Source: Hepatocystis sp. ex Piliocolobus tephrosceles (Eukaryota; Apicomplexa; Aconoidasida; Haemosporida; Plasmodiidae). Taken from it: 19,458 nucleotides of DNA. Positions within the stretch are counted from its first letter, which is position 1; each line of letters opens with the position of its first letter. The notes under the pieces are model-generated. The model did no database searches. It had not been told where the DNA came from and was given only the letters and a program-made list of their open reading frames with translations. Positions 10,175 to 19,458 of this stretch are shown piece by piece. The stretch is from the NCBI GenBank assembly GCA_902459845.2, contig CABPSV020000309.1:1-19458 (forward strand), read 5' to 3'. The position numbers and the translations under genes are program-made.

Positions 10175-10306
10175 AATAGATAGATAGAAAGATAAATAGA
10201 AAGCTAGGTAGAAAAATAGATAGATAGATAGATAGATAGAAAGGTAGATAGAAAGATAGATAAATAGATATATAGAAAAATAGAAAGATATATAGATAGG
10301 TAGATA
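10175..10306. repeat. Interrupted GATA/GAAA tetranucleotide tract
   Basis: About 130 bases of TAGA units interrupted by AAGA, AAAA and AGGT variants, ending roughly 90 bases before the SFT2 start. It is almost pyrimidine-free apart from T on this strand. Its position suggests that it lies in the promoter or 5' UTR. Confidence 0.85.
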
Positions 10307-10393
10307 TATAAGTAGGTACGCACGCAAGTACTAACTAATATTCACATTCTATTATTTAACACAAAAAATAAAATAAAATCATTTATTAGCATA

Positions 10394-11486
10394 ATGGCAA
10401 ACGGAAATATGTATGATGGTTTATCATTTTTTGAAAACAATGATTTTCAAAATATAAATAAAGAGTATCTTAGGGGATCTATGGAGCATAACAATAATAA
10501 AAATAATAACAATAATATGAATAATGGAAGTTCCAGTAATAGTAATATTTTTAATAATAATGAAGGGGAAGGGTTGTTACAAAAGGCAATTTCTTTATCA
10601 AAACTTGGAGCAGAGAATATTCAAAAAGGAATTAAAAAAACATTTGAAAAAACTAATTTAAATACATCCCCTTCAGTTATATCTAATTCAACTGCAGCAG
10701 ATAGTGGATCTATGTTTTCTAATTTCCCATTATTCAATTTACAAAATGCAGAGCAGCAAACAAATTCTTTCGTTACTCTTACAACATTATTGTCATATAA
10801 AAACTTCCCTTTATTTTGTCTTTTTTTTGGAATTAGTATGTGTTTTTTACTTTTATCATTTTTTACATTACCTATGATTGTTATATCTCCTAGGCAGTTT
10901 GGTTCTTTCTTTACTTTATCATCAATTTGTTTTGTCATATCATTAGCCTTTTTGAAAGGAACTTCTAATTTGTATTACCACTTAACAGAAAAAAAACGGT
11001 AAAAAAAATGGGAAAAGAAAAAAGCAAAAAATATAAAAAAGCAAAATGAGAAGAAAAAAAAAAAAAAAAAAGAGATTAGCATTATGAAGTGTTGTGCTGT
11101 GTTTTGTTTTTTTTTGTTTTTTTTTTTCATTTTATTACCAATTTATTTATCACTTTCTACTATTTTCATTTGTTATGATGCCAAAACGTTTATGCATATA
11201 ACTTTAAATAGTTACACATGTTTTATTAACACATATAAATGTATATATATATATTTATACATTTATATATTTATATTATTTTTTATTTTTTTTTTTTAGC
11301 CTACCATTCACAACTGCATATATTTTATCTTTGATTTTTACTTTATACTTTTCCGTTATTAATCCTATGTATTTATTGGTAAGCACATACAAGAAATTTA
11401 TACATAAGTATATACTAAAGAACAATAAAGTACTATAAACATATTTACGCTTATGCACGTACGTACTTAGTATGCTTATGTGTTGA

Positions 11487-11551
<65 letters not shown>

Positions 11552-11860
11552 GGCTTTGATTACCACAATTGTCCAAGTTCTCGCACTTATATCATTTATT
11601 GCTTCTTATATACCAGGTAAAAAATAAAATACCATAGTGTTTATTAATGTGACGTTTAAATATATTCATTTAAGTCTATATACATACATACATACAAACA
11701 CATGACCTCACGATTTTTAAATATTTATCCTGACATATAACCATTTTTGTTTGTTATTAATACAGGAGGAGCGAATGCAATAAAACTTTTAATAACAACA
11801 ATGATCACATATTTAAGGAATTTATTCCAGAGAAACAATTCATCCGATTTACCGTTTTAA
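10394..11860 (+). CDS. SFT2: SFT2-family Golgi membrane protein, four exons
   Basis: Exons are 10394-10998, 11300-11378, 11553-11616 and 11766-11860, all GT-AG, giving 280 residues. Residues 1-135 are hydrophilic, with an Asn-rich block (~33-56), presumed cytosolic. Four membrane segments follow at ~139-165, ~169-188, ~206-222 and ~225-247. Family marks are SPRQFGSFFTLSS between TM1 and TM2, AFLKG after TM2, LPFTTAYILSLIFTLYF beginning TM3 just after the first splice, and SYIPGG closing TM4; these match the SFT2 pattern PRxFxxxYTLGS, FLxGP, RxPFTxAY and SYFPGG. SFT2 (yeast Sft2p) is a tetraspanning Golgi protein linked to fusion of endosome-derived vesicles with the late Golgi. Both interrupted codons (Arg202, Gly250) are rebuilt correctly across their introns, which supports the model. 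The low-complexity N-terminal part makes it longer than yeast Sft2p (about 215 residues). Confidence 0.93.
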
Positions 11861-12802
11861 TTTAATTTATTCATTTAATTTTTTTTTTTTTTTTTCTTTT
11901 TTACACATTTCTAAATTCATTTTCTACATATTTAATTTTTTTAATATATCCCAAGGTTTCATAAACATTTATTTTTAAATTAATAAACTTTTGTTGAAAA
12001 GAGTAACACTATATCTTCACATATATATATTGTTACATGTGTATATTAATCATAAACTTAATAACATTTACGTTTTTCAGAAAAAAGAAAAAGGGAAGAA
12101 ATAAAAATGTATGTATATATATATATTTATAAGTATCACCTTACATATAAAACCATTTAAAATCTCGAGATTTGTGAATTATACTATGTTTCAGAATAAT
12201 TTTTTGTGTACATAAATAGTTTTATTTTGTTTTTTTTTTATAAAGTTCTTTAAGTTTCATTATAGTGAAGTTGATAAATATACCATGTAGTTCATATATA
12301 CTCGTGGCAATATTATGTATTTAAAAAACAACATACATATAAAATTTTTCTTTCCATTACAGTTTAACTGCACAATGTCTTTTTTTTTTTTTTTTTTGCT
12401 TATTTTGTGTGTGCACATTGTATATATATAAAAATAAAAATATATTGAAATTAAGTTTTCTAAAAAAAAAAACACTGAAAATATATATATATATATATAT
12501 ATATATAATAAGTATTGTTCATTAATATATAGTTAAAAAGAAAAATAATCTTTTTATTAATGAAATATAGGGGTAACAATATATATGAATATATTAAATA
12601 TAAAAATTGTGTTAAAATAAAAAACATTTTTATATTATTTAAAAATAAAATAAATACATGGGCATTTAAACTAGGAAAGAAAAATAAATAAAAAATAAAT
12701 CAAAAATGTGAAATAAAAAAAATTCTTAAAAGCTGAGCCATACGAGTTTGACATTTTTTTACATTTTTTTGTTTTTTTTTTATTTTATTATTTTTTTTTT
12801 TA
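11861..12802. other. Convergent 3' flanks
   Basis: This lies between the ends of SFT2 (plus) and the cysteine-rich gene (minus) and holds their 3' UTRs. It contains T and A runs, a (TA)n tract at about 12480-12507, and a GTGTGTGCAC word at 12407-12416. No gene is recognised. Confidence 0.7.
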
Positions 12803-13696
12803 TTATATACATGCTGGTGGCACATTGGTTAAACCCGAACAACGCAAAAAATCAGCATCACAGTTTGACGTTGCACAGCTATAGCATGAACTAGAACAAG
12901 GACTTCCAAATATACATTTAAACCAACATTTTGATTTTCCACATTCAACTGACCGTTTAAAACAATCAGAGCAAGTATCTGATAATTTCAAATTTTTTTC
13001 TTTTAGTTCGTCTTCTACACACTTCATAGTTGAATCACCAGATCCATAATTATCAGAAGAACATTTTAGAAGTATTTTATAAAAATTATTACTAGGAGAC
13101 AAACCATTCGGGTCAGTAGTTTTTTTTTGAAAATTACCATATATAATGCTTACATCTGATTCCGATGTACAACCTCCTATTCCATCGAATTGCTTAGGGG
13201 GGGGTGGTAAATCTTCTTTAGTTTTATCTTCTATTTGTACGTGACTCTCATCCGTTTTAGTAGTATGCGATTTAACTAATTTTTTCAACTTATCCATTTT
13301 CTTGTTAATATCTTTTTTTTTTTCTTTGAGTATGGTTTCTTTGATTTTATGTAAATGTTTTTCAATCTGGGCAGATAAAGCTGAAGGATCGTAATTCTCT
13401 CCTTGTTCTTTTATTAAGTCATTAATACCTTTCATTCCTTTGCTTGTATATGTTCCCATTGCATCTCGCAAGGTAGAATAAATTAGTTTCTTTAATTCAT
13501 TAGAATTAACTAAAAAATATAATATTTCTTGACATGAATCATTTGTCATACTCAAGAGGGTAGTATTTGAATTAGGCCTCAATTTCGAAGCATTTGAAAA
13601 AGGTGTAATATCATAAACATACTTTTTTATTAATTTATTACATGGTATTATGACTACTAAGAAAACAAATGTTAAAAAAAAATGTTTGTTGAGCAT
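12803..13696 (-). CDS. Secreted cysteine-rich protein, unknown function
   Basis: A single-exon, 297-residue frame. The start MLNKHFFLTFVFLVVIIPCN is a classical signal peptide, so the protein should enter the secretory pathway. I see no second membrane segment and no C-terminal hydrophobic GPI-type tail. A Lys/Glu-rich, probably helical middle part (~75-165) is followed by a short proline run (EDLPPPPKQF). Single cysteines lie at about 55, 176, 212 and 226. The last 56 residues hold eleven cysteines (242, 245, 252, 257, 261, 267, 271, 274, 279, 286, 296), a compact disulfide-rich domain containing CWFKC and CSSSCYSC. No PEXEL (RxLxE/Q/D) motif is evident near the N terminus. I do not recognise the family. 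The arrangement suggests a surface or vacuolar ligand or structural protein, but that is inference. It lies head-to-head with the apyrase gene and tail-to-tail with SFT2. Confidence 0.82.
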   Translation of the reverse strand: MLNKHFFLTFVFLVVIIPCNKLIKKYVYDITPFSNASKLRPNSNTTLLSMTNDSCQEILYFLVNSNELKKLIYSTLRDAMGTYTSKGMKGINDLIKEQGENYDPSALSAQIEKHLHKIKETILKEKKKDINKKMDKLKKLVKSHTTKTDESHVQIEDKTKEDLPPPPKQFDGIGGCTSESDVSIIYGNFQKKTTDPNGLSPSNNFYKILLKCSSDNYGSGDSTMKCVEDELKEKNLKLSDTCSDCFKRSVECGKSKCWFKCIFGSPCSSSCYSCATSNCDADFLRCSGLTNVPPACI

Positions 13697-13788
13697 TTTT
13701 AAAGCTTGTTTTTAAAAATAAAACAAAAACACTTAGTATTTTTTTTTTTTTTTTTTTTTTTTTTATATGTTAATATATACATGCGTGA

Positions 13789-13796
<8 letters not shown>

Positions 13797-13836
<40 letters not shown>
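13797..13836. repeat. (AT)20 microsatellite
   Basis: Uninterrupted AT dinucleotides about 100 bases upstream of the minus-strand cysteine-rich gene. Confidence 0.9.
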
Positions 13837-13842
<6 letters not shown>

Positions 13843-14034
13843 GAATATATTAATAGAAGTATAACATTACTATGTTAATCTGTTAAAAAACATATTATTA
13901 TAATATGTTAGTATGTTTACTCACACATTAAAGCACATAATATCAATGACGAAACATAAAATATATATATATATATATATAAAGTTTTGAAAGACAAATG
14001 TGTGTAAAAAAAAAAAAAATAAATAAATAAAAAA

Positions 14035-14395
14035 ATAAAGTGAAAAAATAAAATAAAAAAATAAAGTGAAAAAATAAAATAAAAAAATAAAGTTAAAAAA
14101 TAAAGTAAAAAAATAAAGTAAAAAAATAATGTAAAAAAATAAAGTAAAAAAATAAAGTTAAAAAATAAAGTAAAAAAATAAAGTAAAAAAATAATGTAAA
14201 AAAATAAAGTAAAAAAATAATGTAAAAAAATAAAGTAAAAAAATAAAGTAAAAAAATAATGTAAAAAATAAAGTAAAAAAATAAATTAAAAAATAAATTA
14301 AAAAAATAAATTAAAAAAATAAAGTAAAAAAATAAAGTAAAAAAATAAAGTAAAAAAATAAAGTAAAAAAATATAAAAATAAAAAATAAAAAAAG
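14035..14395. repeat. 13-bp A-rich satellite with variant units
   Basis: The unit ATAAAGTAAAAAA recurs about 27 times. The GT (or AT) step falls at 14105, 14118, 14131, 14144, 14157, 14170 and onward every 13 bases. Variant units carry ATAATGT, ATAAAGTT or ATAAATT, and the variant order partly repeats, suggesting amplification of blocks of units. One 12-bp step (14261 to 14273) marks a one-A loss. Confidence 0.9.
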
Positions 14396-15449
14396 GCGTT
14401 AACTATTATGATATTAAAAAAAATGTTAAATTGTAATATGTCAGTTGCTCACCAAAGTATTGTCTCATGTATCAAACTACCATCATGTTTATTTATCCAT
14501 AAAAGTAAATATTATGAAAAGGATGGTAATTAGCAAAAAAAAATTTTACATTTATGTAATTATTAGTTTTAACTATAAAAATAATACAAAACAATTAAAA
14601 AGTTATTATTATGTTTATAACTTAAAATAATATATGCGGAAATATATATTAGTAACATGAATATACATACATAAAATGGGTACACCCAAAAAAAAATAAA
14701 CGAACTCAAAATTTTTATTTTCAAGAATAAAAAAATATCAGGTATGAAAAAAATAACAACACAGGAAAATTCAATAAAGAATAATCAAGGAAATTATTAC
14801 TACGTGAAAAAATAAAAGATTTATTCCATCTCACACAGAAATAATAAAAGTATCTGCATTACATAAAATATGTAAAATGCACTTTACAGTAATAAAAATG
14901 TGTGATACACTTTTTTTTAAGATTTTAAAAATTGCTGATCATGTAATTAAATTAACTTTAAAAAATGTCATTAAAAATAAGTAAAAATAGGTAATTGAAA
15001 AAAAAAACAAAAATTGTTCAATCGATTTTGATAATATATAAACAATGATTTTATGTATTTATATAAATAAATATACTAAATTATTTATATATAAATATTT
15101 AAAAAAAAAAAAAAAAAAAAAAAAAATTAAATTCTTTAAATATATAAATGTATGTATGTATGTATGTATGTGTACAGTACTATGCATATATTTCAACTCA
15201 CTAGTACATACAAAAATAGCAGAAAAAAAAAAAAAAAAAAAAAAATTATTTTTTAAAATATATCTTAAAAAACTAGCTACAGTTAAACATTAAAATATTA
15301 TTATTTATTTGCACATGTATAGGAATAATAATAAATAGTTAATTTTTATTAATTTTTTTTATAAAACAATTTAAGTTGTCAGTTTGGTATTATATATTTT
15401 TCACCCAAAATGTTCTTTTGTTACAACACATTTATGATAAAAAAACAGC

Positions 15450-15483
<34 letters not shown>

Positions 15484-16150
15484 TATGTACATTTACCATA
15501 TATATATATATATATATATATATACATTTTATCGAAAAATTTAAGTGTAAAATTAAATTTTTGCATCATTTGTAATAATATTATAAATGAGATAATTAGT
15601 ATTGATATGATGTGAACATTTAAAAGCATAATGTACTTTAGCTTTCTATTAACATTTTGTATGATTTTTACCATTTTTTGTTTTAACATATAAAGATTTC
15701 TAATTTGATCAAAATAATTAACATTCTCACATTTTAAAAAAGTTGCTATATATATTTATATACGTAGAAAATAATATATTACTATAAACATATATATTTA
15801 CAAATAAAAAAATAAAAAAAAGTTTATTTTTTTTACATAAAATTATGATATTTTTATCAAATTAAAAAAAACGAACAAAATAATTTTAAAATTTAACCTT
15901 TACAAATATATATGTATGTACTCGAATACCATATGGCCGCTGTATATTCGCATATCCATTTTTTTTTTTTTTTTTCACAATTATACCACTTTTGTTATAA
16001 AAAAATAGTATTTTAGTATAACTTAAATATATATATATATATATATATATTTTACGCTTGTATTGAATAAATTTATATTTCCATTTTTTAAAACAACAAA
16101 AGTAACATTGTATCATTGTAATTAAAAGGTTGTTTTCTACTCCATTATTT

Positions 16151-16184
16151 ATACTTTATATATATAAGTATACGTATAAAGTAT
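16151..16184. other. Perfect 10-bp inverted repeat
   Basis: ATACTTTATA at 16151-16160 is mirrored by TATAAAGTAT at 16175-16184 with a 14-base loop. It could be a palindromic factor site or chance in AT-rich DNA. Confidence 0.5.
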
Positions 16185-16421
16185 ATGTGTAAACGTAAGT
16201 ATACATACATATAAGTATGTACATATACGCACTCGCAAAGTAAATATCTACATATATTAAATATGTACCTACTGTTTGTTCAAATATTCATTACTCATAA
16301 AATAGCTTTAATGTAAAGCATTTGCTACAATATTAAAGGTTTTTTTTTTTTTTTTTATCTATTTTGAAAAAGGTTTATTTGTAAAAATTAAAAACTTGGG
16401 TTAGTAGCACGAATATATCCA

Positions 16422-16465
16422 GGGGGCTTTAATATTTATATAGTTACAGTTTTTTATAAACCCCC
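16422..16465. promoter_or_regulatory. G5/C5 hairpin upstream of the apyrase gene
   Basis: GGGGG-C-TTTA (16422-16431) can pair with TAAACCCCC (16457-16465): nine base pairs with one bulged C and a 25-base loop. Runs of five G and five C are rare in this DNA. It lies 92-135 bases before the start codon, so it may be in the 5' UTR or core promoter. The function is unknown. Confidence 0.45.
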
Positions 16466-16494
16466 AAAATAATTAATAATTTTTTTATAAAATC

Positions 16495-16525
<31 letters not shown>

Positions 16526-16556
16526 AATAACAACTTCTTTAAGTAAAAAAAAAAAA

Positions 16557-17996
16557 ATGAACAATGATACTAAAAAGAAAAAAAAAAAGTTTTGTCTTTT
16601 TTTGGCGATGATTTATATAATTTTTATATATTTTGATATAAGAACAAGTTGTGAAGTTACAAAAAATTTAAACACAAATGAACAGTTAGTTATAGATAAT
16701 GAAAATAATAACGTTGACGACATTTATAAGTCGATAATTATTGACGCGGGGTCTACAGGAACACGAGTGTATATTTATAATTATACCATAATAAATGATA
16801 ACGATGATGGTAATAATAGTAGTAATAATAAAAACATAAGAGTATATATCCCTTCTATAAATTCTAAAACAACTCCTGGACTAGTTTATTTATTAAATAA
16901 TTATTTTGAAGAAAATGAAACAAAACCATTTGATGACTACTTTAAAGAAATAAAAACTTTTATTAATAAAAATGTTAAACCAGAAGAAAGATCAAGTACG
17001 ACAATATTTATGAGAGCTTCTGGCGGTTTTCGATTACTTAGTATTAATAAGTCAGAAAAATATATAAATTTTTTAAAAACTTATTTACTCACTAATTTTA
17101 ACGAGTTTTTATTAATTGATGATTTATTAATTAACGTATTGAGTGGAAAAGAGGAAGCTATTTTATCATTTGTGTCAATATATGCGCTTTTAGAAAAATT
17201 TTCACCTAGTCCTGTTATATATACAAATAAGAAAGAAAAAAAAAAAGGTGAAGAAGCCAAAAATGTGGCATATATTAATGAAGATAATGGCATTATGAAT
17301 TACAAAAAAGATACAATAGGGGTACTTGAATTAGGAGGAGCAACGGCACAAATTGTTATAAAAATACCACCATCTGAAATGAATAAAGATATATCAAATA
17401 TATTCAATTATAAATATAAAGAAAAAAATAAAGTAAAAAGCATTATTGAAGAAAATTATAAAAATAGAAATATTATAAAAATAAATTTATATAATAAAGA
17501 TATTTATTTATATTGTAAAAGTTATTTAGTATTAGGAAGACAGAATATTATGAAAACTTATTTACATTATAATGTACATGAATATACTAAAAATGGAAAT
17601 ATATCGAACGAACCGAACGTATCAAACATATCAAACATATCAAACATATCAAATAAGTTTGTTCCTCTTCCGTGTTTTCCAAAAAATTTCAAATTTTATA
17701 TTAATAATTTGTATGACACATCAATTGAAGAAGAATTACAAGAGTACCAAGAAAATATAGCAATAGATAATAATACTTATGTAGGTGTTGGTATGGGCGA
17801 TCTTGAATTGTGTAGGAAGCAAATACAAAATATATTAAACTATGCACAAATTCACGCTTTACCTTTTAATTTAAAGAAATTCATCAAACTTTATGGGATT
17901 GAAAATTTCCACCATTTTGCAATTGTAAGAATTATGCCATAAGAAAGAAACGGCTATACACCATTGAAAAATGGAACAAATTTACAAAAAAAATAA

Positions 17997-18027
<31 letters not shown>

Positions 18028-18952
18028 TCGATTTTATGTTTCATCTTATTATATCAGGATATATTAAATATTTCGGAAGAACACAATCCAATTCCGTTGA
18101 ACACAGACATGTACCTAGAGAAGGCGAAAGAAGTTTGCCCTTTGACAATTTCCGAAATTAAAAAAATTGTTAGGCCTGAATCAAACATGGAGAAGTCGCA
18201 AACTTCTTGTTTTGGGTAAAAAAAAAAAAAAAAAAAATTAACAAAAACAAAAACAAATAAAACATTTGAACAAAAATAAAACAAAATTTAACCATTTGAT
18301 TAATCAGTTGATCTAGTAAACCCATAGTTTATGTTACATTTGTTACCTTTGTTATTTTTTTTTTATTTCCTCTTTATATAAATATCATTCGTTTTATACA
18401 CTGTGCATTAAATACGCCTCAACACATTTTTCTTTCACATAACAAAATTAATTACATTACATTATTTTATATATATACATATATTATAAATATTTAAGCA
18501 CATGTACTTATATATACATTTGCACATATATTCATGGCACATTATTCAAACACAAAAACTATTTTTATTTTTACTTTTTCCAATCCATTTTACAGGCTAA
18601 TATTTTTGTATGAATTTATGCGGTATATATTTAACATAAACAACTCTATTAGATTCCACTCAACAAATTACGTAAAAAAAAAAAAAGCAAAATAAAACAA
18701 ATAATTGAATAAATAAATAAGTGACCTGTATATACGTATACTTTTTTTTTTTTTTTTTTTTTTTTATAGTCATGTATTATAAAAAAATTTTTATCACATT
18801 TATTTATTTTTTTTTCTTAGATTAATGAAACCAACATAACATGGACAATATCAGTTTTGTTAATGGAACTTCCTCCTCATATAGACCTAATTAAAAAACA
18901 AAAACAAAAACAAAAACAAAGAATAATAAATAATAATTATGATGAATTATAA
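16557..18952 (+). CDS. GDA1/CD39-family apyrase (nucleoside di/triphosphatase), four exons
   Basis: Exons are 16557-17924, 18058-18215, 18596-18671 and 18821-18952 (GT-AG), giving 577 residues. A Lys-rich start and one hydrophobic segment (~12-28) suggest a signal anchor with the catalytic domain in the lumen or outside. Apyrase conserved regions: ACR1 DAGSTGTRVYIY (~63-74), ACR2 MRASGGFRLL (~152-161), ACR3 LSGKEEAILSF with presumed catalytic base Glu200, ACR4 GVLELGGATAQI (~255-266), then GVGMGDLELCRKQ. Exons 2-4 supply the C-terminal lobe, including SCFGLIFLYEFM across a split Gly codon and ITWTISVLLME. The family hydrolyses nucleoside di- and triphosphates to monophosphates; Golgi members clear the GDP/UDP left by glycosylation. 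ACR2 (GGFR for AGMR) and ACR3 (EEAILSF for EEGxxxW) differ from the usual consensus. Parasite insertions include a Lys/Glu block (~223-232), an ISNISN repeat from 9-bp units (17622-17657) and a KQKQKQ tail. The substrate cannot be told from sequence. Confidence 0.93.
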
Positions 18953-19458
18953 TTTTGAGTACCCATATTTTTAATTAATATATAAAAAAAGATAGCTATC
19001 TTTATTACTTCTATATTTATTCATTTTTAGTTTATTAGTTATTTTGTCTCTAATTAGTTATTCGTTTTTATTTTCACTATTTTTCCATTTTATTATTTTT
19101 CCATTTTATTATTTTTCCATTTTACTTGTTATCATTTATTTTTTATCATTTATTTTCTATCATTTATTTTTTATCATTTATTTTTGATTGTTCATTTTTG
19201 ATTGTTCATTTTTTATAGTTCATTTTTTATTGTTTATTTTTTATCGTTTATTATTTTTTTTACTTTTCATTTGTATTTTTTTTTATTTGTTTATTTTGCT
19301 TTTATTTTTGTTTTTGTTAATAAAGAAAATAATTATAATTTACTATTTGTTTAATACTTTTACTTTTTATAAATATAAGACATAATATATTTCGTTCATT
19401 TCGGTAGAATTAATGCTAACATAATAATCGATGCTTATTTTTAAAAAATTTACTATTT
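18953..19458. other. AT-rich 3' flank of the apyrase gene
   Basis: Presumably 3' UTR and spacer; mostly T-rich with a minisatellite (listed separately). No gene is seen up to the window edge. Confidence 0.65.
19069..19256. repeat. T-rich minisatellite, 16-bp then 14-bp units
   Basis: Three TTTTCCATTTTATTAT-type units with a 16-bp period (CC at 19085, 19101, 19117) are followed by nine 14-bp units of ATCATTTATTTTTT type, starting at 19131 and every 14 bases to 19243. Base changes (ATCATT, ATTGTT, ATAGTT, ATCGTT) accumulate towards the 3' end. Confidence 0.88.

Larger units (their letters stand above)
6863..10393. other. 3.5-kb spacer without a recognisable gene
   Basis: Read on both strands, it holds only A/T homopolymers, (TA)n and CATA-type tracts and short low-complexity open frames (longest about 80 codons). 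I see no tRNA-like cloverleaf, conserved domain or GC-rich block. It must contain the 3' UTR of the RBM39-like gene and the promoter and 5' UTR of the SFT2 gene. A T-run ending in CAG at 7095-7097 resembles an acceptor but has no coding partner. Confidence 0.65.
13697..16556. other. Divergent promoter region of the cysteine-rich and apyrase genes
   Basis: 2.86 kb shared by two divergent genes, so both promoters must lie here. It contains a T-run and TA tract next to the minus-strand gene, a 13-bp satellite, several A/T runs, a short inverted repeat and a G5/C5 hairpin near the apyrase start. The open frames are all low-complexity. Between about 14440 and 15000 the sequence is less repetitive but shows no gene. 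Confidence 0.65.

Noticed and set aside
10621..10938. 105-codon minus-strand frame opposite SFT2 exon 1
   Set aside because: It lies wholly over a well-supported conserved exon and has no recognisable motif.
12407..12416. GTGTGTGCAC word resembling ApiAP2 binding motifs containing GTGCAC
   Set aside because: It lies between two convergent 3' ends, not in a promoter, and a single short match is not evidence of a site.
14445..14630. 61-codon open frame in the divergent spacer
   Set aside because: It begins at a TTG, has no motif and ends in AT-rich low complexity.
14871..14888. Small hairpin TGTAAA-ATGCAC-TTTACA
   Set aside because: A six-base A/T-heavy stem is expected often by chance in DNA of this composition.
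15045..15293. Lys/Tyr-rich open frame across two A-runs
   Set aside because: Poly-A and TATATA translate to KKKK and YIYI; no credible coding content.

Overview
The window is nuclear DNA from a very AT-rich malaria parasite (Plasmodium). The evidence is the overall AT bias, asparagine-rich low-complexity insertions inside otherwise conserved proteins, long A/T homopolymers and (TA)n tracts between genes, and short AT-rich introns with GT-AG ends. The species cannot be fixed by eye: the composition fits P. falciparum or its ape-infecting relatives, or an avian species. There are no bacterial-type operons, no tRNA or rRNA genes, no CRISPR array and no recognisable transposon.

Layout from left to right: (1) the 3' part of a plus-strand gene (to 1812) with an Asn-rich N-terminal part and a C-terminal NUFIP1/Rsa1-like zinc-finger region. 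The two parts lie in different reading frames, joined near 937-979 where an A AAA AAG heptamer and a 45-bp tandem duplication sit. (2) A 2.1-kb spacer with a GC-enriched island, a 16-bp minisatellite and a possible non-coding 5' exon. (3) A two-exon gene (3871-6862) for an RBM39/CAPER-type SR splicing factor with an RS domain, two RRMs and a C-terminal UHM. (4) A 3.5-kb spacer with no recognisable gene. (5) A four-exon gene (10394-11860) for an SFT2-family Golgi membrane protein. (6) A minus-strand single-exon gene (12803-13696) for a secreted protein with 11 cysteines in its last 56 residues, not recognised. (7) A 2.9-kb divergent promoter region with a 13-bp satellite. (8) A four-exon gene (16557-18952) for a GDA1/CD39-family apyrase, followed by AT-rich 3' flank with another minisatellite.

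The genes are independent eukaryotic units, not one pathway. Two concern RNA processing (snoRNP assembly and splicing), and two concern the secretory pathway (SFT2 and the membrane-anchored apyrase). The cysteine-rich protein is a likely cargo of that pathway. I found no convincing new multi-gene system. The items most worth a second look are the frame junction in the NUFIP-like gene, the RBM39 intron that lacks stops in all three frames, the GC island, the unrecognised secreted protein and the minisatellites.
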